Shown here: piece after piece, positions 39,911 through 51,124 of the stretch | How positions within the stretch are numbered: the first letter of the stretch is position 1 | Layout: each line of letters begins with the position of its first letter | Assembly (NCBI GenBank): GCA_012861695.1 | Contig: JAAOOA010000060.1 | Coordinates: 8,954,454-9,018,453 of the forward strand | Origin: Trematomus loennbergii | Taxonomy: Eukaryota > Chordata > Actinopteri > Perciformes > Nototheniidae | Reading direction: 5' to 3' | DNA length: 64,000 nt | Program-made: the position numbers and the translations under genes | Notes under the pieces: model-generated | What the model was told of the DNA's origin: nothing | The model's database searches: none | The model's input: only the letters and a program-made list of their open reading frames with translations

Positions 39911-40725
39911 AGGAGAGGTGTCATGCTTTTCCGGTTATTACCCGTCCCCTTGTGTGTTATGAAGGTTTTTATGCATGTAAACGGTGTGCAGAGTCAAAAC
40001 CCTCAAAGTACACCCTCTAGCGAGTAAAACTCTAACACAGAAAATACCTCCCCAAAACGCCTCGTTGGAGATACGTCATTGTCCATTTGATTCTTCCGGG
40101 ACGGCATGATGTCAAGCCGTACCCGGAACGAAATGGACCAATCCGTGGAGCCGTTACGTTACGTCCGCGGAGCCGTTACGTTAAGCCCCCGCTGATTGGT
40201 CCAAATTGACCTATCCACTGACTTCCTCACACACACATCTGTGTGCAGGGAGCAGGCAGCTCAGCTGATTTCTCCTCCCTGGCTGCAGGCTGATAACAGA
40301 CAGTTGGGATCGCGGCAAAATTCTCTCTGCAGACCCATTCTCACAGCGTTATCAACCTTTTTCATACTCAATATCAAGCCACACATTGTTTTTACTTCGG
40401 ATGTGAGTTTGTGTGTGCTCAGGATGAGTTTGTGTTTCGCTATGTATCCTAAACAAGGAAACAACACCTCCACGGAGCTCAGCGCGATTCACAACGTCCC
40501 GACCAATCAGAGCACACTGTACTCACAGGGAGGGTGGGGGCTGGAGCTTTGGGAGCTACAACGAGCCGTTAAAGGCAGAGATTGAAATTCAGTCAACACA
40601 AGTAGTTTACAGAGATGCTGTATGAGAAACCAATGTGAGTTTGGAAAAATGCACAGTATAAATCTATTTTAGTATACCTCAACAATGGAATTATGATCAG
40701 TGGAAATGGCCATGACACCTCTCCT
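39911..40725. mobile_element. TTAA-flanked MITE (Kolobok-like), complete
   Basis: The left tip AGGAGAGGTGTCATG and right tip CATGACACCTCTCCT are exact inverses. TTAA precedes and follows (39907-39910 and 40726-40729). A TTAA duplication with AG tips fits Kolobok better than piggyBac, which usually starts CC. The 815-bp body contains CCAAT-like and GGAGCCGTTACGTTA repeats but no transposase. Half of a second copy lies at 60695-61041 in reverse. Confidence 0.82.
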
Positions 40726-40885
40726 TTAAATTGCCCTTGTGAAACTAGTCTTGTGTTCATTTCTATCCCCATGATGACCGAAACAATAAAGTCTACGGCT
40801 TTTACTTCTAATTCTTTACCAGGCTACTTACAAGATGTTGTCTAAATTAAATTCCGTCTCATTACATTACTATGTTTTAGCTTAA

Positions 40886-41879
40886 AGTGGACCTATCATG
40901 CTATATTTAAATGATATATTGTAGGGCCATACCTATATAAGGTATATTTATACGTTTCTGTTTTCAAAATACCAAACAGATCATGATTTTAAGCCATGCC
41001 TCATTTCGCTCTATTTGTTGTTCTCCAGCACTGTTTTTGCAGGGGGCTGATTCTGTGAGCTGCAGCTGACCACGCCCCCTGCAGGAGAGGGGAGCGCGCT
41101 CTGAACAGCTGTCAGAAGAGGGGGAGAAAAATAGATCTCCGTCTTCCGTGTTTTATTATAGCCTATTATTATATAGAGTCGTTATTCATTTGTTTTAAAG
41201 CTCAATAAATAACAAAGAAGACCTTTGACCGGCACTTTTCAAATTTTGTCCGGAAGATTTAAACTTTAACGGACATCTTGACCGCCGAAAGAAACTGAAA
41301 CTGAAACTCTGCCGCACGGTCCCCTCGTTCCTTGGAAGAGGCGGAGAGGTGGGTGTTTGTCATCTGCTGGTGGACTAACCGGAGAGAATTACAGTGCTTG
41401 CCTTGACGGGGAGGGATTGCATTGAATTAAAGCAGCGGGAGCAAACGCTTGCCTCGGGGAGGGAGAAAAAAAGCCACAGCGGAGAATAAACAGAAGGGTA
41501 ACCATGGTAACTATGCGTGGGAAGTCTTCTTCGCTGCTTTTGTGGCAGACTACAGCGCCACTTACAGGCCTGGCATATGTACTACAGCGTCTCCAGCGCT
41601 TTCGAGAGGCAATGGCCGGCCGTGGCCCAACCCCACATTCCCCTGATAGGTGGAGAGTTGGCCCAATAGCCGTAGCGCCACTTTACTGACGTCAGTAAAG
41701 TGTTCAAATCTGGATCAGTTTTTATCAGATCCGTTGCAGCCCCTTTTTTAGAGATTTGGGTATGGAGGAAAATAGAGAGGGTTGTGTTTTCTGACACTTG
41801 GTGAGTTCCCTGGAACACTGGGGACACATATTCATGTATAAAAGACGTACAAAAGTTCATTTTGCATGATAGGTCCCCT
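40886..41879. mobile_element. Second TTAA-flanked MITE family (Kolobok-like)
   Basis: The tips AGTGGACCTATCATGC and, inverted on the right, AGGGGACCTATCATGC differ by one base. TTAA lies at 40882-40885 and 41880-41883. The length is 994 bp, with no transposase. The ends resemble those of 39911-40725 in general form (AG..G(A)CCT/TGTCATG), so the two families may be distant relatives mobilised by one source. Confidence 0.8.
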
Positions 41880-41883
41880 TTAA

Positions 41884-43549
41884 CTTAACTGTAATATGTT
41901 CGTTCTACATTTCAAACCCCACTTACTCTTAAAATCCACATTACAAAATTGTTCCATTACCACAGGTCAACTTCTTTGATATTCCCATTCTGGATTTACA
42001 TCTCTCACAGTAGCCCCTTGGCCACTGCTTCTGCATCTGCGTTACCTGTTATAATTCAATCAATATTTTAGAAACATGTCAACATTCATCAAACAGTATC
42101 TTCTAGACATGGAGCAGGTTGATTCTAAAACTGTGTAACATGTGTAACAACATCCTGTATGGGAAGAAAACCTTCAGGCAATCATTGATTATAAGAAAAT
42201 ACCAAACATTATTCACAAATTTACATCCATTATTTTCCACAGTAAACACTCCAGTGAAAATAAGTGTTTCTCTCCATCTTTCAGTCCTAAAAGAAACAGA
42301 ATCTTCACATTTTAGTTTGAGCTTCACATTTTGCAAACCGCCGCTGCCTGTGGGAGTACAATAGCATCAAGTAGATTAGAAACGGGTCATATGTGCGGTT
42401 TTCCAATTTTGTGGATTTTTAGGAAACCTCTCGTTTCCCACAGAGCCCCAGAATAATGTGTTAGTCCAAAAACATGCTTGATTAGTCATTTTTTTAGAAT
42501 CATGCAGTTACACTGATCACATGCTGGCATACTTCACACTCACACTGTCAGGTTGTACGGTCAAGTTTGGTCAGGTTCACCCCAGAGTCAGTCATTGACA
42601 GTGCTTTTCTCAAGTAACACTGTCAGTCAGGGTCAAAGGTAATTTGGTCTCAGTCTTTTTGGCCATGTGTCGTGCTCTGCAGAGACTTTGATATTTCAGC
42701 CTAGGCCAGTATCCTTTGTCTACAAAAATCTGTCATATATGGAGCGCCATCATTTATTAATTCACGATTACAACTATAATTTTCCAGATATCTCTAACTT
42801 TTCATTGGGACAGCTGTTTCCCACATTTCCTGAAATTTGTTAGCCAAAAATGTAACTTCCTTATAGTACTACTACTGCAGTTTATTAACACCTAATCTAT
42901 ATTAAAATGTCTAATAGATCTATTTCAGAAACGTGTGCATATAATTATTTTCTTGAGTCAAAACATTATTAGGATCTGTGAAGCTCTGCCATGTAATTCA
43001 TAACTCATTATATTCATTTATCTTCAATTCTGGTCCACTTAAAGAAAAACGTTTAACCTCCCTAACAGTGCGTGGAACCTTGGGTGTCCAAACATGTAAC
43101 AATCACTCCTTCCTTTATCAAGGATTTAAAAACAGAAGTAATTTCATCAATGGTTTGTAGTTGAATTTAGGAATTATCACTTATGGTAGGTATGTTTTTA
43201 CTTTTTAACATCTCTAAATTTGAGGTCATCACTAATTAAATGGATGTCCATTAGGAGGTGGTGACGCTTGTCTTTTAAACTCATAATCTGGTGCCGTGCG
43301 CTCCCTGTGAAGCTGCAAGTAAGATTTTAAAAACCCCTGCAGGGTGGGTTGAGTGACCCATTCTCCTCAATAATATGCACTTTACAATGGGTGAGCCAAG
43401 GCCCCACATTTGTTTACTCCCAATTATATTGCTTTTTCAAAATTAAATTAGCTGTTTTTAATTTTAATTTAATTTTAAACTCTACATTTTGGACGACAAA
43501 CAACAGTTATTTCCCCATAAAAAGTTATCCTGTAGTAATATATGCTACA
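41884..43549. other. No gene recognised
   Basis: AT-rich intergenic sequence. No TIR pairs, LINE motifs or splice-bounded coding segments were seen. Confidence 0.4.
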
Positions 43550-44143
43550 TTAGGCGCGTTCACACCAAGTACTTTTCCCACAATAGTTCATGAGAACTCT
43601 TTTAGTTCTGATTAACTAAAGCAGATCGCGTTCACACCGAAATGAGTTCCTGGGGGTGGATTAGGCAAATGAAGCCGCTGACGTCACTTCTTCTTCTGCT
43701 TTGGGTTTACTGGCTGGCCGCAAACAACTTCACGGCGAGTACAGTAGGTGGCGGTATGCACCTTAAAGTTTCAATCCGCCAAAAACCGAAGAAGAAGAAG
43801 AAGAAAAACCTCCCGCGTATACACAATAATTAAAGCTTCGCCAGTTTATAACCGATGAAACATGATGGTATCAGAATAATCACTTACATGTGATGTATAG
43901 GATGCTACACAGGTCACTGTAAAGATAAAGTGTCAGAGGAGAAATAAGCAAGATACAGGATCTGTTTAATCGCCATGTAGGTTCTCTTTATTGCACGAGA
44001 TATTATTGATATTATTCAAGACAATATCAATAACGGCATCACGCTGTCCCAGGTGTGTCGTATGCATGTAAATACAAGTTAAAAGTTTTAATGTAAATAG
44101 AAGTTAACATTTTCAATATAAAAGAAAGTGTCAGTAGTATCAA

Positions 44144-44148
<5 letters not shown>

Positions 44149-44174
<26 letters not shown>
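44149..44174. repeat. (TA)n microsatellite
   Basis: About thirteen TA units inside the Harbinger-type element. Confidence 0.9.
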
Positions 44175-44175
<1 letters not shown>

Positions 44176-44831
44176 TAACAATAATAGGTAGGTGTGACGG
44201 AGCGGATCACAGAGTGACTGACTCCGCCACGGACAGCCGCAGCGGCGACTCACACACACATCACACACACCAAACATTTCCTGTTCTCTTCCGTTCGTCA
44301 ATAAATAAGGTTAAACCATCACTAAAACGTCCCTTTTTCCCCTCCCTTTCTGTAGCGCGACCATGAGTGCACGCTTGTGAGTCTACAATTATTTAAACAT
44401 ACATTTAACTATATTACACGATACTTACGTGGGGAGCGGCGGGCAGAGTTTCGCCGCCGTCTCCCCAGCAAAGGGAATGTGGAAAAGACGGAGGCGCATC
44501 ACTTCCGTGATTTAAATAGGATGTCATGAACCAGGCAATTTATTATTTCTTTTGCGTTTATTAATTATGGGGAATGATTGTGTTAAGAGGTAGTTAACCT
44601 GTGTATGTTTGAGTCGGATAGTTTCCTCATGTTTGAGGGATTACATTTATGTTGAATGTGGTTTTGAGTTAATTATGTAACCTGTTGATGGTAAGCCTGT
44701 GGGGAGGGGCTATGGGTTCAAAAGGGACGGTGTGGGCCCTGGAAGAGTCAGTCGGGAGAGTGTTGCAGTGAAGGCAACAGCTAAAATGTATTCAGGAGAT
44801 TGTTGCAGGGAAGGCAACAGTGGAATGTGTT

Positions 44832-45098
44832 TTACCCATGAGTGTTAAACAACCACATTTCCGGCATGACTTTGCGCTGTGGACGGTTCCCAGGTCGAAC
44901 AACGGAAACTGCCTTCAGTAGAAGCTTCTGGATCACGTCCTCCGAGTAAATCGCCAGAAGCGCCGACACATCCTCATCACTCCACCGCTCCGATGATTTA
45001 TTTAGTGTTGCCATAATAACTGCTTTCACAAGAGTAATCTCTTCGTTGGTGCGCTGCGCTGAGTTTGTAATGCGAGCAAATACAATGGCGGCTCCCAA
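44832..45098 (-). pseudogene. N-terminal part of Harbinger Myb/SANT-like protein
   Basis: 88 codons starting MGAAIVFARITNSAQRTNEE. Residues 36-60 read SERWSDEDVSALLAIYSEDV, the first helix region of the Myb/SANT-like (MADF-related) domain in the second protein of Harbinger transposons, which helps the transposase reach the nucleus and bind DNA. After about 65 residues the similarity is lost and the frame runs into unrelated sequence, so only the first part remains. No DDE transposase is left in the element. Confidence 0.62.
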
Positions 45099-45320
45099 AA
45101 CTTTTTCAGAGTTTTACGGGGTGTGGTTTGCATTCCGCCCAGCCAATCAGACATATGAACCTTTTTCTCCACGAAAGTCCCTGCTCTCTAGCAGGGACTG
45201 AAAGCAGGTAAAAATGGTTCTGATGAACTAATTTAGTTCCTGGGGCTTTTTGGTGTGAACGCAAATATATCGTAGTTCTGATGAACTATTGTGGGTAAAG
45301 TACTCCGGTGTGAACGCACC

Positions 45321-45599
45321 AAATGCGGAAAAGCATGACATGTGTCCTTTAAAGAATAATTTGTTAACATGATGAAAAGATTGAAGAATATTTTCTACTC
45401 TGTACTCCTAACAACAAAACCCACTGCTTAAAGTGTAGTGAATCTTCCCATCATGTCTCCTCCTTTATCCCACAGTACCTTCAGTGTGTTTAGGTTTATT
45501 TTCTCATTTTACTTTAATAGTTTCCTCTTTACTGCTATTTTTAATTTACCAATTGATTAATTAATGGGTAATACAACTTTTTATCTTTACTTATTTATC
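45321..45599. other. No gene recognised
   Basis: AT-rich spacer between the Harbinger-type element and the LINE fragment. Confidence 0.35.
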
Positions 45600-46545
45600 A
45601 TGTCTGCTGATGACACGACCGTCATCGGCCAGATCACAGACGATGACGAGACGGCGTACAGAGAGGAGGTCGAAAACCTGACATCTTGGTGCCAGGATAA
45701 CAAACTCCATCTCAACGTCAGCAATACAAAGGAGCTGATTGTGGATTACAGGAAGCAGCAGGGAGAGGGACACGCCCCCTTCGCCATCAATGGACTACGG
45801 TGGAGAGAGTCAGCAGCTTCAGGTTCCTTGGGGTCCACATCACTGAGGACCTGACATGGACTCTTCACACCATCACCATCACCAAGAAAGCTCGACAGCG
45901 GCTCTTCTTCCTCCGCAGGCTGAGGAGGTTCAAAATGGATTCCAGGATACTCTGCAACTTCTACAGGTGCACGATAGAGAGTATCCTGACTGGCAGCATC
46001 ACGGCCTGGTACGGCAGCTGCACCGACCTCAATCGGAAGGCTTTACAGAGGGTGGTGAAAACTGCACAGCACATCACCAGGACGGAGCTGCCATCCATGG
46101 AGGACCTTTACTCCCAGCGGCTCAGGAAGAAATCACTACGGATTATCAAAGACCCCATCACCCCAGCCACAAACTGTTCTTTCTGTTGCCGTCTGGCAGA
46201 CGTTACCGCAGCATCCTGGCAAAGACAAGAAGATTCGGAGACAGTTGCTTCCCGCGGGCAGTGAGACTGTTAAACAATTGAACTGCTGAAACAACTTCAA
46301 AAACATTCATCTGCTACTCAGTAATATGTATCTAATATCTAATATATATCATTCCAATAACTTGTATATAGACTCGTACTGCACTATTCCACATGCTCAC
46401 TTTTTTTTATAACTATTTTTCTTTTTGTATTGCTCTTGCTGTCTGTATTATTATGTTGCATTGTTGGAGAAGCCTGTGACATAAGATTTTCACAACATAA
46501 TTACTCTGTAGCTATGTCAGTTTGACAATAAAGAACCTTGAAGTC
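45600..46545 (+). mobile_element. 3' fragment of a CR1/Rex1-group LINE
   Basis: It starts inside RT motif C (SADDTTVIGQITDD, where a full copy would have F/YADD) and continues through KLHLNVSNTKELIVDYRKQ. After a frameshift near 45800 it reads VSSFRFLGVHITEDLTW and KARQRLFFLRRLRRF; a second slip near 46140 leads to FFLLPSGRRYRSI and FGDSCFPRAVRLLNN. The 3' UTR ends with AATAAAGAACCTTGAA at about 46527-46545. The truncation point is sharp because upstream sequence has no RT similarity. Confidence 0.82.
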
Positions 46546-47026
46546 AATTCAATTTCTTTGAATTTGGTTCTTTTTTGTGCGTTTGTGAATAAGTGTGTTT
46601 ATGTGCAAACTCACTCATTCCGATTGATTCCCTTCCCGTCTCCTCTGGTTTAGCTCGAGCCGTGACCCCGGCCTCCTCACATTCTGCTCGACCAACTCCT
46701 CTGATTCTGACTTCTCCCCCTTTGTCCATCAGCTTTTGAATCCATCCTCTGTAACTCTTTCATGCAGCCATCTGCCCAGTTACATCTGCAGCCCCCACCA
46801 TGCCACTGTTCTTGTACTGCTTTGTATTTCATCTCCTCCTTTACAGTCTCTTTGCTGTTTTATGGAGCTTTGGTTCTGGCTGCCACAGGTGGAGATTGTT
46901 CTGGATGCAGTTCTGGATGCAGTCTTGTTGTTGGTTCAGCTCTGGTTCTCTGTCTGTTCGATGGAGAAGGAGGAGTCTCCTCAGCTTGGGTTAGGTCTTT
47001 GTTTGCTCAGGCGGATCGGGGTCTTA
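46546..47026. other. No gene recognised
   Basis: Spacer with pyrimidine-rich composition. The frames at 46736-47205 run into the neighbouring MITE and have no family features. Confidence 0.4.
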
Positions 47027-47281
47027 CCCCTAGATTCCACCGGGTCCGTCTGCGGCGCGTTACGGGCGCGTTACGGGCGCGTTACGGCTGCGCCGCGGTG
47101 CTCACGGCGATCGCGGCCACTCTAGTCAATGGGTGTTATTCCACCACACGCGGCGCGTTATGGCTCAGAAGCGTCCAGAAGCAGCTCGGCGCAGGGCTCC
47201 TCTAAAATTAGGATGAATCCTATTTTTGACGCAGCGCAGCCGTAACGTAAGGTCGGGCAGGCAGGAAGTGGAACGTTCAGA

Positions 47282-47323
<42 letters not shown>

Positions 47324-47418
47324 ATTTACACAGTGCCTGTAAAACGGAGGAGAACGCTGGCATTTCTCCTCCTACTTGAAAGACTACGGAGGGATAGGGT
47401 CTGCAAAATTAGTTTGTA

Positions 47419-47476
<58 letters not shown>

Positions 47477-47811
47477 AACTAATTTTGCAGACCCTATCCC
47501 TCCGTAGTCTTTCAAGTAGGAGGAGAAATGCCAGCGTTCTCCTCCGTTTTACAGGCACTGTGTAAATTATATATATATATATAGAGAATAATTATGATGA
47601 TGAATGCATTTTTTTACCACTAAAATACAGCAACACATTTTTGATTCATGTCGTTTATAACTGGAATATTACAGTTATTATTAACTTTGTCTGTACAAAG
47701 TAGCCTGTCCAGGAAATATGCCCAAATCAACAAAAACTGCGAGCCGGCAGGCAAGACGCTCCGCTTCTGAAATGCTTCTGAAACGCGCCTGGTAGGGTAT
47801 GACGCCGGAGG
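47027..47811. mobile_element. CCCCTAGATTCC-type MITE, copy 2, truncated and rearranged
   Basis: It starts CCCCTAGATTCCACCGGGTC after TTA and follows the inverse of copy 1 (31805-32549) through CGTAACG units, GGATGAATCCTATTTTTGAC and GGAACGTTCAGAG, then a TA tract and the core. It stops at GACGCCGGAGG, about 45 bp before the expected right tip. It also has an extra inverted copy of 100 bp of its core, forming the palindrome at 47321-47570. Confidence 0.78.
47321..47570. repeat. Perfect palindrome, 100-bp arms, TA-rich spacer
   Basis: 47321-47420 (ATAATTTACACAGTGCCTGT through AATTAGTTTGTATA) is the exact inverse of 47471-47570. The 50-bp centre is TA repeat with one TG step, itself nearly self-complementary, and TA repeats continue outside both arms. 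The right arm is in the position expected from copy 1 of the MITE; the left arm is the added copy. Such a structure could extrude as a cruciform. Confidence 0.93.
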
Positions 47812-48303
47812 TTGAATAAATCCAACCCTTTCCACTCTGTCTTTTTCTAATCATACTATATGTCTTGGTTGTTAAATGCCATCTTAACAACACAATGAGT
47901 GTCTCCTAATGATATTACAGAACTCCTTTTTTTTTTAAATGATTTCAACCATTTGTAACACATTTACTCAAAATAGCTCTTTCAGTAAACCATTTTCTCC
48001 TATAAATTGAAATACTCACATGTTACATACACCATATAGCTGGGGAACAATAGTCTTGCAAGGGGGGGGGGGGGGAGAAGGGGAAAGACGAAAAGGAAGA
48101 GAAAAGAGGAGAAAAAAACCGATTCTCCTGCTCCCAATTTCCCTTCTGTAGCATTTAAAAGTGTTTATATAAAGTAGTGTTTCAAAAAAAGTATGTATTT
48201 GTTTATTTCTTGAGGCGTAAAACACATCCACAAGATTGCAGGATTGAATCCCAACTCCGTCAGTATTGAAGTATGTGGGGGAAACTTCTGTGTAGCAATG
48301 CAT
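47812..48303. other. No gene recognised
   Basis: A G-run at 48062-48074 and a purine-rich patch follow. There is no coding or terminal-repeat evidence. Confidence 0.35.
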
Positions 48304-48794
48304 TGGGAGTCACCGACTCAGGAAGGAGACACGGTGAGAGTTGGAGCTTTTGATGTCAAACACTGATGGGTTTATTCAGAGTATTGGCCGGAGGATTCAC
48401 ATCACAAGTCAAAGAGTCAGAGGTTCTGACTACACGGTAGAGTTGCCACGTAAATTCTGAAGAGCCTCTCTCTATGCTAGACCTTTTAACTGGTTCACAG
48501 AGAGTAATCAACATCTCTGAAGGAGTAGACTAAACAGCTGGGAACACTGAGCCACCTGCGTCCGACACTCATGGCCTCAAAGATTTCACATCTTAGAGTC
48601 CACAAACACCGATAAAGAAGTGCCTCAGCGTTCTCACAAAATACCATTCGTGCCAGACAAGTTGACCGGTCACAAACTGGTGACAACAACACATATGGCA
48701 CCAAGGCCTTTCCTTAAAGGAGATAACAGACGTCAGAGTAGATCATAAAACGTCACAGAGCAAAAGGTTAGATATCTGGAAGAATTATTCCCTA
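48304..48794 (-). repeat. Possible solo LTR
   Basis: Read on the minus strand, the segment starts TGTTAGGGAATAATTC, has TTAAAAGG near 48485 and AATAAA at 48371-48376 (about 110 nt apart, an R-region-like spacing), and ends in a CTCTCACCGTGTCTCC-rich stretch and TGACTCCCA. No internal retroviral genes or second copy are present, and I found no convincing target duplication. This is a layout-based guess. Confidence 0.35.
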
Positions 48795-49048
48795 ACAAAG
48801 TATATAATATATAGAACATGAGGAATAAAAGTGCCTGTGTTGCATATCTTAACATTAATTCATTAGAGATATTGACTGATAAGACTTGTGTTCAGTTAAC
48901 TATTAATACATTTCTATTAAATATTAAGTAAAACTTATTTACTTCTTTCAAGTTTATTAAATACTTTTTTTTAAGTCACCAATATGGATTTTTATTGAAG
49001 CTCATTGTGTGTGTGCTGTGGATAAATAATTAAAATATAACCATTACA
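48795..49048. other. No gene recognised
   Basis: AT-rich spacer. Confidence 0.35.
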
Positions 49049-49052
49049 TTAA

Positions 49053-49430
49053 AGGTAGGGTAGGTAAGTTTGAGAAACCGGCTCGAGATACACTTTTTGT
49101 TATATTCCATGGAATGCTCTTAACATCCCGATAGCAATGAATATCTTAAGTGCTTTGACAAAAATCCATTCAAAAAATGTCATCTGTGGAAGCTGTAATA
49201 CTGTAAAAAGCACGACCAATCATTTTAGCCGGCCCGGCTAAAATAACTGGATGGCCTACCTGCCTGTCAGCCTTCCATCTGTGCACAAACTTATCTCGTG
49301 CCCTTGGTCATGTGCGCGTTTGTGTGTGTTGGAGGAGGGGCTCTATAAGGAAGTGGCAGATTTTCTCTGGTTGTGTTATTTTAAATTCTAGCGATCTCGA
49401 GCCGGTTTCTCAAACTTACCTACCCTACCT
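49053..49430. mobile_element. TTAA-flanked MITE with perfect 38-bp TIRs
   Basis: The left AGGTAGGGTAGGTAAGTTTG continues through AGAAACCGGCTCGAGA. The right end is an exact inverse over about 38 bp. TTAA lies at 49049-49052 and 49431-49434. The length is 378 bp, and the interior contains CCGGCCCGGC. Identical TIRs indicate a recent insertion. The AG tip and TTAA again suggest Kolobok-type mobilisation. Confidence 0.87.
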
Positions 49431-49572
49431 TTAATATCAACTAAGGTATAGGTTTTATAATTATTTAGTTTTTGGCTTTCGAACAGGTGAACGAAAAAGT
49501 ATAGAAATTCTAAACATAGCACTCCACTACAATTATTGGATAGACACTAGGTATACTTGAAAAAGCCAAACC

Positions 49573-49578
49573 TTTATT
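49573..49578 (-). terminator. Poly(A) signal of the DUF6729-like gene
   Basis: AATAAA on the minus strand, about 117 nt after the final stop codon, in AT-rich 3' UTR-like sequence. Confidence 0.6.
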
Positions 49579-49694
49579 TTGAATTAGTTAAACATAACAT
49601 TTAAAACAGTAGTAAAACGGTATAACAAAATAATGATAATAACACTCTTAAATAGAAGATAAAAATTACTATATACTAGGGGGGGATATACGTT

Positions 49695-50645
49695 TCACTT
49701 TTTGTTTCTCATGTCCTTCAGCCACTGCTCCTTTGGCAAAGCCTCAACCAAGGGGCAGTAAACAACTGTCCAGTTTCCGCTGTGCGAAACTTCCCAGGAA
49801 TAGGAGCAGAAGCAGGAGCAGGAAGAACAGAGGAGAGGCTGGCATTCGGAGCCTGTGGGGCAGCGACCTGGACCGGCACCTGTGAGGTCACTGGATTACA
49901 AATCCAGGGCAATGGCCCAAAGGTGAAGCAGGGAAGAGCAGCACCATCTGAGGGCCAGAGGGAAGCTGGGGTGGAGCAGGGAATAGCTGCCGCACCATCT
50001 GAGGGCCAGAGGGTGGAGCAGGGAATAGCTGCAGCTGGGGACGCACGAGGCCTTCCTCTTTAGCTTTGCCTGGCCAACGGTGCTACTTGGAAGGATGTAA
50101 TGGTAAGCAACACCTGGCTGGGGGGCTGCTGATTGGGGGCGAACATTGGCAGGGGGAAGAGGGTCAGATGCCACAGACAGACGGCTAGGCAAGACCAGCC
50201 CCTGCAACACCACTGCATTGTCTTCCCTTTTCACCCTCTTATTGTGCCACTGCACCAGGGTGGTGTGGCTCACGTCCACCAGCTGCAGGGTGGTCTGCTG
50301 CATAACTGTCCCGTTGGACAGAATGCGGCGCCTGATTTTCCTGTAGTCCTCCAGGATGAGATCCCATCTTGACACTGTGCCAGTCCCCCTCTTCCTGGGA
50401 CTACGGTGGATTACACAGAGCCTGACAAAGATTGCCTCAATCAGGCGGCAGCAATCTGGCGACTGTGCAAGTGGGGCAGTGGTGGTGAGAGCATGCCTCT
50501 TCAAACTCTCCACCCCTGGAGTGAACTCCTGCCTCTTTTTAGGATACCTGAACCGCCCTGTGTCCAGCCTGCTCTGATGTCTGGCAGCAAAAACCACCCT
50601 TTGCTTATCATAGTCCAGCAGGTTCTGCCACAGAGCAACAATGTT
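49695..50645 (-). pseudogene. Exon 12: C-terminal domain, frame slips near the end
   Basis: It reads IVALWQNLLDYDKQRVVFAA, SRLDTGRFRYPKKRQEFTPG, CCRLIEAIFVRLCVIHRSPR, SRWDLILEDYRKIRRRILSN, VMQQTTLQLVDVSHTTLVQW and HNKRVKREDNAVVLQG, in one frame to about 50050. A Pro/Gln-rich tail encoded by tandem repeats changes frame at least twice. The last residues (WTVVYCPLVEALPKEQWLKD) end with TGA at 49695-49697. No AG stands at the expected acceptor: CTCTCTCAT is found where CTCTCTCAG would be normal. The basic middle part could bind nucleic acid, but that is a guess. Confidence 0.7.
49936..50045. repeat. Tandem repeat in exon 12
   Basis: The unit CCATCTGAGGGCCAGAGGG plus GTGGAGCAGGGAATAGCTGC is present about two and a half times, with one 14-nt insertion. 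It encodes the Pro/Gln-rich or, in other frames, Leu/Trp-rich tail. Confidence 0.8.
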
Positions 50646-50751
50646 GCCAACATGAGAGAGGGAGAACACAGCACATAAGACAAGAATATCTCAAATTGTG
50701 AACTTGTATATGCACAGAGGAAAAGCAGCTTGACTGTTCATGATCCTGACC

Positions 50752-50840
50752 TGCTGGTTTGTTTGGACCATAGTCAGCTGATTCCTGAGCCCCACCAGAC
50801 ACTCTGCCAAGCTGTCTACTCTGTCCATGTCATCCACAGC
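50752..50840 (-). pseudogene. Exon 11 of the DUF6729-like gene
   Basis: Acceptor TATTTTTGCAG, then AVDDMDRVDSLAECLVGLRN, QLTMVQTNQQ and donor GTCAGG. It is short and well bounded. It lies on the far side of the inserted L2, which places the LINE within intron 10. Confidence 0.7.
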
Positions 50841-51124
50841 CTGCAAAAATATAGAAAAGAGAAAAATAATGTGAGGACAGTGAAAAAGGACAACCACATA
50901 CAACCACAGCTAAAACACATAATTGCATATTGATTTATCAAATCAAATCAAATCAGGTTTTATTTATAAGCACATTTAAAAGCGATTTTTGGTCGAGCCA
51001 AAGTGCTGTACATGTAATAAAAACACATTACTACAATCACAATAAAAGACAATAAATTACAACAGATATATATAAAAATAAAAATAAAACACAAGGAAAA
51101 GTCAGGAGTCGTGCTCCGCTCTAA

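Larger units (their letters stand above)
43553..45320. mobile_element. Harbinger-type element with Myb-like ORF remnant
   Basis: The left GGCGCGTTCACACC..AAGTACTTTTCCCACAATAGTTCAT is mirrored by the right end (tip GGTGCGTTCACACC), alignable over about 40 bp. A second inner pair carries GCGTTCACACC and AGTTCCTGGGG near 43629 and 45230-45262. The flanks are TTA on the left and AAA on the right, so the 3-bp duplication is not clean. A (GAA)n near 43790 and an internal TA tract are present. The Myb/SANT-like frame at 44832-45098 supports Harbinger, whose elements normally carry a transposase plus a Myb-like protein. The segment at 44520-44830, with repeated GTTGCAG..GAAGGCAACAG, may be a further insertion. 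Confidence 0.72.
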
